The notes under the pieces were generated by a model. That model was not told the origin of the DNA and did not search any database. It saw only the letters and a program-made list of their open reading frames with translations. The position numbers and the translations under genes were made by a program. Positions 16,454 through 22,144 of a stretch of DNA of 22,144 nt are shown here, in pieces. Origin of the DNA: UBA10427 sp003500135. GTDB taxonomy: Bacteria; Bacteroidota; Bacteroidia; Cytophagales; Cyclobacteriaceae. The DNA is taken from the NCBI GenBank assembly GCA_963966275.1, contig CAWZYQ010000059.1, forward strand, positions 1 to 22,144. The letters run 5' to 3'. Every line of letters begins with the position of its first letter. Positions within the stretch are counted from its first letter, which is position 1.

Positions 16454-16481
16454 TGCAACATTTTGCGGCCCATACTTTGTC
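16454..16481 (+). promoter_or_regulatory. Candidate ECF promoter of the divergent membrane protein
   Basis: TGCAAC (16454-16459), a 17-nt spacer and TTGTC (16477-16481) match the element in front of the sigma gene. The transcript would begin near 16488, with about 33 nt of leader before the ATG at 16522. This also argues against the TTG at 16477 as a start codon, since it lies inside the -10 element. Confidence 0.55.
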
Positions 16482-16521
16482 ATATGATCAAAAAAACAGA
16501 AACAAACTAAAAAATAAAACT

Positions 16522-16872
16522 ATGGCAGATGGAGTTCAAGCAGCATTAGTAATAGGTGTCATGTTCTATGGAACACTTATGATCATTCGCACATTTATTG
16601 ATGCGAGGTTAAAAAGACGTGTAATTGATAAAAGTGATGTAAACACACAAGCGTTAGATGCACTGGCGAGCACGGATAAAACGGATAAGTTCCCTACTTT
16701 GAAATGGGGCCTTGTGGCATTTTTTGGTGGGTTCGGCCTGGTCATCGTTGACGTACTCAATGCTTTTCAGGAAGATTCCCCACTGGGATATGGCATCGTA
16801 TTGATTTTTGTTGCCGCAGGATTTCTGATCTACTATATGATTGTGAAATCTCAGGAATCTAAACAGCAGTAA
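16522..16872 (+). CDS. Small three-helix membrane protein (DUF6249-like)
   Basis: The 116-aa product has hydrophobic helices at about 7-24, 62-80 and 88-107, with a basic segment after the first (DARLKRRVIDK). This layout resembles DUF6249-type membrane proteins that often accompany ECF sigma genes in Bacteroidota; the match is from memory of the pattern and is tentative. A TTG start at 16477 would add 15 residues, but that codon sits in the candidate -10 element, so the ATG is preferred. The gene is monocistronic, ending in a terminator. It probably belongs to the regulon of the divergent sigma factor. Confidence 0.75.
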   Translation: MADGVQAALVIGVMFYGTLMIIRTFIDARLKRRVIDKSDVNTQALDALASTDKTDKFPTLKWGLVAFFGGFGLVIVDVLNAFQEDSPLGYGIVLIFVAAGFLIYYMIVKSQESKQQ

Positions 16873-16881
16873 ACAAGATTT

Positions 16882-16917
16882 AAAATGCCGCCATGCATCA
16901 AAACATGACGGCATTTT
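16882..16917. terminator. Bidirectional terminator between small membrane protein and PIN-PhoH gene
   Basis: A 14-bp stem with one C-A mismatch (left arm 16882-16895, right arm 16904-16917) has an 8-nt loop and T and A runs at its outer ends. It starts 10 nt after the plus-strand stop and abuts the minus-strand PIN-PhoH stop codon. Confidence 0.85.
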
Positions 16918-16918
16918 T

Positions 16919-18253
16919 TTACAACAGATCGTTGGCAAGGTTAGCCAGTTCCGATCGCTCACCTTTCTCAAGATTGATATGCGCATACAGGCTTTGACCC
17001 TGAAGCCGGTCGATCAAATATGACAACCCGTTACTTTGTGAGTCCAGATACGGTGTATCAATCTGATTAATATCTCCCGTAAAGACTATTTTAGTATTTA
17101 TTCCTGCTCTGGTTATGATAGTTTTAACTTCGTGCGGGGTTAGGTTTTGTGCTTCATCCACAATAAAGAAAATATTTGACAAACTTCTGCCCCGTATATA
17201 AGCCAGCGGTTGAATGAGAAGCTTTTCTTTGTTCACCATTTCCGTTATCCTGATATATTCCTTGTCCGTTTCGTTGTACTGATTTTGGATGAACTTAAGA
17301 TTGTCCCATAGTGGCTCCATATAAGGATTTAATTTCGATTTTATGTCGCCAGGGAGGTAGCCTATGTCCTTATTGCTCAGGGGCACAATAGGTCGGGCCA
17401 AATAGATCTGCTTAAATTCCTTTTTTTGTTCCAGCGCTCCAGCCAGCGTAACCAGGGTCTTCCCTGTACCAGCCACTCCGGTAATGGTCAATAACTTGAT
17501 TTCCGGTCTTAAAATGGCGTCGATGGCAAATGCCTGCTCGGCATTTTTGGGTTTAATACCATAAACCGGTCGCTTCTCTACCAGTTCCATCTCCTCGGTT
17601 AAAGGATTGAAATGGGCAAGACCGGACTTTCGCTGACTTTTTAAAATGTAATAGCTATTGGCTATGCCTTTTTTTCGTTTCAGAAATTTTTTGGCAGGTA
17701 CATTATGCTCTGCATATAAATCGTTGATGAAGTCCGGGTTAGCATCGTCCAGCTCGTATTTTCCTGTATATAGAGTGTTGACATTCTTGATTTTGCCAGT
17801 TTCATAATCCTCAGCAGGCAAATTGAGTGACTTGGCTTTTAATCGAAGGTTAACGTCTTTAGTCACCATAATCACTTTGGCTTCGGGCATTTCATCCTGG
17901 AGCTTCAGTGCTGCGTTGAGGATTCTGTGATCAGCCTTGCGCTCGCCAAAGATTTTTTCGGCATCGGTGGGACTATTGATGTCCATAAGTACCTTAAATT
18001 TTCCCTTTGTTTTTCCATTGAGCGGTATCCAGTGCTGAAGCTGCTGACCCTGCGACAATTGATCCATCATCCTGATAAACTCTCTGGCTTCAAAATTGAT
18101 CGTATCATTCCCTTTTTTGAAGTTGTCCAGCTCTTCGAGAACCGTTATAGGGATACCAATATCATGTTCTTCGAAGTTGAGAATGGCGTCGTGTGCGTAA
18201 AGAATGACGGAAGTGTCGAGCACAAAAATCTTTTTTTCTTTTTTTCTGGGCAT
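16919..18253 (-). CDS. PIN-PhoH family RNase/ATPase (PhoH2 type)
   Basis: This 444-aa fusion joins an N-terminal PIN nuclease domain (about 8-150) to a C-terminal PhoH ATPase (about 235-440). The PIN acidic residues are in place: VLDTS with Asp13, VLEELD with Glu40, ADHRIL with Asp108 and TKDVNLR with Asp133. The PhoH half has Walker A GVAGTGKT (259-266) and Walker B FFIVDEAQN (362-370), and FTGDINQID (391-399) resembles sensor 1. PhoH2 proteins of this architecture are described as RNA helicase/RNases, some paired with a PhoAT antitoxin-like protein. No such partner is visible; the gene in front encodes an AlbA_2 protein only 22 nt away. Confidence 0.93.
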   Translation of the reverse strand: MPRKKEKKIFVLDTSVILYAHDAILNFEEHDIGIPITVLEELDNFKKGNDTINFEAREFIRMMDQLSQGQQLQHWIPLNGKTKGKFKVLMDINSPTDAEKIFGERKADHRILNAALKLQDEMPEAKVIMVTKDVNLRLKAKSLNLPAEDYETGKIKNVNTLYTGKYELDDANPDFINDLYAEHNVPAKKFLKRKKGIANSYYILKSQRKSGLAHFNPLTEEMELVEKRPVYGIKPKNAEQAFAIDAILRPEIKLLTITGVAGTGKTLVTLAGALEQKKEFKQIYLARPIVPLSNKDIGYLPGDIKSKLNPYMEPLWDNLKFIQNQYNETDKEYIRITEMVNKEKLLIQPLAYIRGRSLSNIFFIVDEAQNLTPHEVKTIITRAGINTKIVFTGDINQIDTPYLDSQSNGLSYLIDRLQGQSLYAHINLEKGERSELANLANDLL

Positions 18254-18275
18254 AAGGCTTAGTATTTATAAAAAA

Positions 18276-18923
18276 TCAAGTTGGTTTAAGCATGTAAAAA
18301 TCCTCTTTTTCCCGGGCTTGTACTTGTAATATATCTGCTACAACCATATCAATTAACATATTACTCGCTTCTTTGGGTTGCATTTTGGTATGGTCGATCA
18401 ATTCCTGAATGGTGATTTTTCCGTTTTCTTCTAAAATCTGGAAGAGTGTCTTTTCATTGGTACCATAGGTGAATTGCACCGGTTTGCGCCTTCGTTGACG
18501 TTTCAGAATTTGTACCATTTCCTTACTTGCCTGCACGGTTCTGTCTTCGATTCGTATATAGGCCTGCCCCCATTTCTGATCTTCATATTCCAGGGCAAAG
18601 TGCGGCCTTTTTCGGCTCGGTAGAATATGATATACCAGTACGGCACGATGGTCGGAAAGCTTGACTAGATTAAAACGATAACGAATGGCTGGTCGACAAT
18701 GTGAGGCTATTACTCGATCTAGTACGTATTTGTCTTCATCGTAGTGTTTTAAACCGGGGATTTGCCCATTATCGTCAACACCAACGATCAAATAACCTCC
18801 TTTACTATTGGCAAATGCTACTATTTCCCTGACAATTTTTTCCGGATGCCTGGCTTTTCTTTTAAACTCTATATGCTCTCCTTCTCCCTGATCCACCAGC
18901 AATTTTAATTCCTTCAACTTCAT
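18276..18923 (-). CDS. AlbA_2 (Schlafen-type) putative nucleic-acid-binding protein
   Basis: The N-terminal AlbA_2 domain (about 7-120) shows EHIEFKRKARHPEKIVREI and AFANSKGGYLIVGVDDNG (39-56), the core signature of this family. A C-terminal winged-helix-like region (about 155-215) follows, with KITIQELIDHTKMQPKEASN. The frame extends to 18956 (226 aa), but the ATG at 18923 starts directly on the domain (MKLKELKLLVDQGEGEH), so 215 aa is preferred. Such proteins are thought to be transcription regulators or ATP-binding DNA/RNA-binding proteins. It lies 22 nt upstream of the PIN-PhoH gene and is probably co-transcribed, which hints at a shared role in RNA. Confidence 0.82.
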   Translation of the reverse strand: MKLKELKLLVDQGEGEHIEFKRKARHPEKIVREIVAFANSKGGYLIVGVDDNGQIPGLKHYDEDKYVLDRVIASHCRPAIRYRFNLVKLSDHRAVLVYHILPSRKRPHFALEYEDQKWGQAYIRIEDRTVQASKEMVQILKRQRRRKPVQFTYGTNEKTLFQILEENGKITIQELIDHTKMQPKEASNMLIDMVVADILQVQAREKEDFYMLKPT

Positions 18924-19050
18924 ATAGAGGCAATTTAAGGGCAACTCGTGCCACATTTTGAAAATAGCTAAAACCTATAGAAATGAAAATGAAAACCTGT
19001 AAAAGATTTGTAAATAAAGGCTAAAGGTGATCAACCTCTAGTTATATCAA

Positions 19051-20574
19051 CTAAAAACCTTCATCTTCTTCATCTATATCACCCGGGCCTGGCATCGAGA
19101 GCATTGAACTTAATAGATCTTTAAAATGCAAGCCTGTAGCCAGGTGTTTTTTGGAAATCAGACTGTGTTCAGCCAAACCATGGAGCGCAAACTCCATTAA
19201 AAAGTATTTTTCACTTTTCTCCGGCTTTTTAAAAAGTTTATCTATCAATTCGCTTAATCCGGGTACTTTATCGAGTTCTTTTTGATAAGCCTTATCTGAG
19301 GCATCGTTTATGATATCTAACTCATTTCCATCGCCAAACCACTCAATGATCTTTTTGTAGCTACTTTCTTCCTTTTTTTTGCGTTCTGCTTCCGGATCGG
19401 GATATAAATGACCGAATTGTGTCCGTATGGCTTTGCCCAAAAGATCCTGCGCTACAATACTTGGCCCTTCCTGTTCACCTTCGTAAACCAACTCCACTTT
19501 TCCGGTGATCGCCGGCAGTACACCGATCATATCAGCTATTCTGACATAGGTTTGCTTTTCACCATTGATCAGGGCACGTCTTTCGGCAGCGCTCTTCAGG
19601 TTTTCAAAAGCTGAAATGGTCAGTCGTGCCGACACACCACTTTTTTCATCAACGTACTCATTATCTCTTGCTTCAAAGGCTACTTGTTCGATCAGATTGC
19701 GTGACATTTCATTGATCACTACCAGCTTTTCCTGATCGTCTTTCTTTCTTGATTCCTGCTCTGTAATTTTCTTCGATATCTCCAGTGTCTTTGGGTAATG
19801 CGTTATGATCTGGCTATCTATCCGGTCTTTTAGTGGTGTAACAATGCTTCCACGATTGGTGTAATCTTCCGGATTGGCCGTGAATACAAATTGAATATCG
19901 AGAGGTAGCCGTAGTTTAAAACCGCGAATCTGTATGTCTCCCTCCTGTAAAATATTAAAAAGCGCCACCTGGATACGTGCCTGCAAATCTGGCAATTCAT
20001 TAATTACAAAAATACCTCTATGCGACCGTGGGATCAGACCATAGTGGATCACGCGTTCGTCGGAATAGTTGAGTTTGAGTGATGCTGCCTTGATTGGGTC
20101 TACATCACCAATCAGGTCGGCTACAGAAACATCGGGTGTTGCCAGCTTTTCTGTATATCTTTCAGATCGGTGCAACCATTCTACCGGAGTGTGATCACCG
20201 TGCTCTTCAATGGCATCATGACCAAATTTTGAAATGGGCGCCAAAGGGTCGTCATTCAGTTCGCTACCCCGGATAACCGGCACATACTCATCAAGCAGAT
20301 TGACCATCATCCGGGCGATACGTGTTTTCGCCTGACCTCTCAAACCCAACAAATTTATGTTGTGCATGGAAAGAATGGCACGTTCTATATCCGGAATTAC
20401 GGTGTCTTCATACCCGAATATACCTTCGAAAGGATTGTCTTCTTTCCGGAGCTTATTAATCAGGTTATGTCTAAGCTCTTCTTTTATAGTCAATGGTTGA
20501 TATCCACTTCCTTTTAATTCCCCGAGCGTTTTGATGTTTTTCAACTTCTCGCCGGGCAGATCTCGGTAGTTCAT
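19051..20574 (-). CDS. MoxR-like AAA+ ATPase (magnesium chelatase ChlI-type)
   Basis: The 507-aa AAA+ ATPase has Walker A GLRGQAKT (77-84), a Walker B-like strand GIFVINELPDL (187-197) with Asn where Asp is usual, sensor-1-like FTANPEDYTNRG (231-242), and LKDRID (248-253), an arginine-finger-type segment. The ChlI/MoxR family works with VWA-domain partners to remodel or activate target complexes. It follows the VWA gene after only 2 nt, so the two proteins probably form one complex. The C-terminus is acidic (DIDEEDEGF). The Asn in Walker B appears intrinsic, but whether it reduces ATP hydrolysis is unknown. The client is unknown. Confidence 0.9.
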   Translation of the reverse strand: MNYRDLPGEKLKNIKTLGELKGSGYQPLTIKEELRHNLINKLRKEDNPFEGIFGYEDTVIPDIERAILSMHNINLLGLRGQAKTRIARMMVNLLDEYVPVIRGSELNDDPLAPISKFGHDAIEEHGDHTPVEWLHRSERYTEKLATPDVSVADLIGDVDPIKAASLKLNYSDERVIHYGLIPRSHRGIFVINELPDLQARIQVALFNILQEGDIQIRGFKLRLPLDIQFVFTANPEDYTNRGSIVTPLKDRIDSQIITHYPKTLEISKKITEQESRKKDDQEKLVVINEMSRNLIEQVAFEARDNEYVDEKSGVSARLTISAFENLKSAAERRALINGEKQTYVRIADMIGVLPAITGKVELVYEGEQEGPSIVAQDLLGKAIRTQFGHLYPDPEAERKKKEESSYKKIIEWFGDGNELDIINDASDKAYQKELDKVPGLSELIDKLFKKPEKSEKYFLMEFALHGLAEHSLISKKHLATGLHFKDLLSSMLSMPGPGDIDEEDEGF

Positions 20575-20576
20575 AT

Positions 20577-21686
20577 TTAAAACGGTGATTTAAAGTTTTT
20601 CCTTCTGTTTCTTTTGTAGTCTTCAAAAACAAGGTTACCTAACCCCTGTAATCCGCTGTAATAGGCGTTGCCATTGTTTACCTTCGTAAATTCCTGGACG
20701 AATTCACGTAAATAGGGATCGGAAGCGATCATAAATGTTGTGATAGGAATGTGCATCCGTCTGCATTGCCTGGCCAGGTTAAAGGTTTTTGTCAGTATCT
20801 TGCTATCGAGGCCAAAGCTATTTTTATAGTATTTAATTCCCTGTTTCAAACAAGTTGGTTTTCCATCGGTGATCATAAAGATTTGCTTGTTTGGATTCTT
20901 TCGTCTACGCAAAAGATCCATTGCCAGTTCCAAACCTGCCACGGTATTCGTGTGGTATGGCCCCACTTCCAGGTAGGGAAGATCTTTTAACTCAATTTGC
21001 CACGCATCGTTTCCAAAAACAATTATGTCTAGAGTATCTTTTTTGTATTGCGTGGTGATCAATTCTGCCAATGCCATGGCCACTTTTTTAGCTGGTGTAA
21101 TACGGTCTTCCCCGTACAGAATCATGGAGTGAGAAATATCTATCATCAAAACGGTGGAGGTTTGCGATTTGTAGTCTTTCTCCACAATCTCCAGGTCTCT
21201 TTCCGTTAAATTAAAATCTTCAAAACCCTGATTGATCTGCGCGTTTTTTAATGATTCCGTCATTGAGATCTGGTCCAATGAGTCACCAAAGCGAAAGGCA
21301 CGTCGGTCAGCGTTAGGTTCGTCGCCCTGGCCGCTTTTATCGGTACGGTGGTTACCGCTTTTCGATTTTTTGAGTTTGCCGAAAATTTCTTCAAGGGCGC
21401 TTTTACGGATGCCTTGTTCACTTTTGGCTGTGATCTTAATTGATCCTTCCTGATTTTCCTCAGTCAGGTACCCTTTTTTCTTTAGGTCTTCGATAAAATC
21501 GCCGATTCCATACTGGTCATCCGTCAGGTCATATTGCTTATCAATATTGGTCAACCAGGCCAGGGCCTCAGCAGCATTTCCCGAAGTCATGGTGACCAAT
21601 TGGAGGAAAATCTTAAGTAGATGATCAAAATTTGCCTTTCCTTTATGCTTTGGGGGGGTATATTTAGAAAACCGGTATCCTTTCAT
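20577..21686 (-). CDS. VWA-domain protein, partner of the MoxR-like ATPase
   Basis: The von Willebrand A domain (about 175-360) has an intact MIDAS metal site: MIDISHSM with Asp183, Ser185 and Ser187, HTNTVAG with Thr246/Thr248, and MITDGKPT with Asp274. The N-terminal 170 residues are helical and partly charged, with a lysine-rich linker near 100-130. The frame runs upstream to 21767, but that region is AT-rich and unlike a protein, so the ATG at 21686 (MKGYRFSKYTPPKHKGK) is chosen (369 aa). VWA/MoxR pairs act as chaperone-like or chelatase-like machines in several lineages. It is first in a two-gene unit; no strong promoter was recognised in front of it. Confidence 0.9.
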   Translation of the reverse strand: MKGYRFSKYTPPKHKGKANFDHLLKIFLQLVTMTSGNAAEALAWLTNIDKQYDLTDDQYGIGDFIEDLKKKGYLTEENQEGSIKITAKSEQGIRKSALEEIFGKLKKSKSGNHRTDKSGQGDEPNADRRAFRFGDSLDQISMTESLKNAQINQGFEDFNLTERDLEIVEKDYKSQTSTVLMIDISHSMILYGEDRITPAKKVAMALAELITTQYKKDTLDIIVFGNDAWQIELKDLPYLEVGPYHTNTVAGLELAMDLLRRRKNPNKQIFMITDGKPTCLKQGIKYYKNSFGLDSKILTKTFNLARQCRRMHIPITTFMIASDPYLREFVQEFTKVNNGNAYYSGLQGLGNLVFEDYKRNRRKNFKSPF

Positions 21687-21957
21687 AATGATATAAGCCT
21701 TTGTTACAATTGCAATTTTCGGCTGGTAAATTGTACTTTTTAAATATAATTGCAGGTAAAACCCCAATAATTATTTCACTATTTAAAGCTTCATCGTTTA
21801 TAAATAAGGGTTGACCGAAAAAAACAGTTTGGTACTATTCCTACTTTGTCAAGTTTAAAAAAGAGGTAAAGAATATTCACATAGACGGCTCTATTGATTA
21901 TCTTTACCTCAACAAAACATAATGTTAAACCTACGAAAAAGGCTGCTATATAAATAG
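21687..21957. other. AT-rich divergent intergenic region at the right end
   Basis: No gene is supported here apart from the small in-frame ORF discussed with the next entry (21922-21957). The stretch holds the hairpin at 21863-21910 and two copies of ATAGACGGC, at 21881-21889 in the hairpin loop and at 21954-21962. It should contain the promoter of the VWA gene on the minus strand, but no clean TAnnTTTG was found. Confidence 0.5.
21863..21910. repeat. Inverted repeat, 10-bp arms
   Basis: gaggtaaaga (21863-21872) pairs perfectly with tctttacctc (21901-21910) across a 28-nt loop. No T run follows, so it is not a standard terminator. It could be an operator or leader structure, or chance; it lies upstream of the open frame at the right edge. 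Confidence 0.45.
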
Positions 21958-22144
21958 ACGGCAAAAAAATATGATTTTCAAAAATCGGAAGTTCTCAAAA
22001 ACGTAGCCAATGGGCTCGTCTCCACCTTTGAGGGTTTCACCGAAGGATTCAAAACTAAAACCCACGACGTATCCTACAAAGCACTGGTTTACCTGTATAT
22101 ATCAAATAAAAAGGGAGCCACATTTCAATTGAAAAGTATACCAC
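21958..22144 (+). CDS. Partial open frame at right edge without a normal start codon
   Basis: From 21958 the frame is open to the window end and reads like a real protein (TAKKYDFQKSEVL, then GLVSTFEGFTEGFK and VSYKALVYLYISNKK). No family is recognised. The first codon after an in-frame TAG (21955-21957) is ACG, which would be ATG after a single change and give MAKKYDF, a natural N-terminus. An ATG at 21922 is in the same frame but stops at that TAG after 11 codons. So the gene may use an ACG start, be a pseudogene with a lost start or a nonsense codon, or begin elsewhere. The start is left open. Confidence 0.4.

Noticed and set aside
21842..21850. TACTTTGTC as another copy of the ECF promoter -10 seen at 16473-16481
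   Set aside because: No TGCAAC lies at the right distance upstream; the nearest AAC is about 3 nt off and the flanks differ.

Overview
The window looks like chromosomal DNA from a member of the Bacteroidota, probably a Cytophagales-like aerobe. Several starts are preceded by the Bacteroidota promoter pattern (TTTG, about 19 nt, then TAnnTTTG), and purine-rich Shine-Dalgarno sites are largely absent. The gene families also fit: tandem DUF3857/transglutaminase genes, a membrane-anchored MutS-like ATPase, PIN-PhoH, and a sulfolactate-type ComB phosphatase. The order assignment is an inference from family content. No phage, insertion sequence, CRISPR array, tRNA or rRNA was seen.

Layout. Positions 1-369 hold no supportable gene but carry a degenerate 66-67 bp tandem repeat built on a CCCGGCCGGG palindrome, then a terminator. 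An AGCS sodium:amino-acid symporter (minus) and gcvT-comB (plus) diverge from an intergenic region with a perfect 14-bp palindrome. Two overlapping secreted transglutaminase-like genes (minus) follow, one with the Cys/His/acid triad in place and one lacking Cys and His. Next come a MocA-like nucleotidyltransferase and an XdhC-family protein (minus). A plus-strand block carries a membrane MutS-like ATPase and the purK-purE pair. Two small unknown genes separate this from a minus-strand unit of ECF sigma factor, two-helix membrane protein and YeeZ-like SDR, which diverges from a small three-helix membrane protein. The right third is minus strand: a VWA protein, a MoxR-like AAA+ ATPase, an AlbA_2 (Schlafen-type) protein and a PIN-PhoH ATPase. 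The right edge enters an open frame that lacks a normal start codon.

Most genes are core metabolism: glycine cleavage, purine synthesis and amino-acid uptake. The strongest regulatory signal is a shared promoter-like element, TGCAACATTT followed 6-7 nt further on by TTGTC. It lies in front of both the ECF sigma gene and its divergent membrane-protein neighbour, which suggests autoregulation and a small stress regulon. I did not find a clear, wholly new system. The best leads are this ECF module, the palindrome shared by the glycine/alanine transporter and gcvT, the active/inactive transglutaminase pair, and the repeat array at the left edge.
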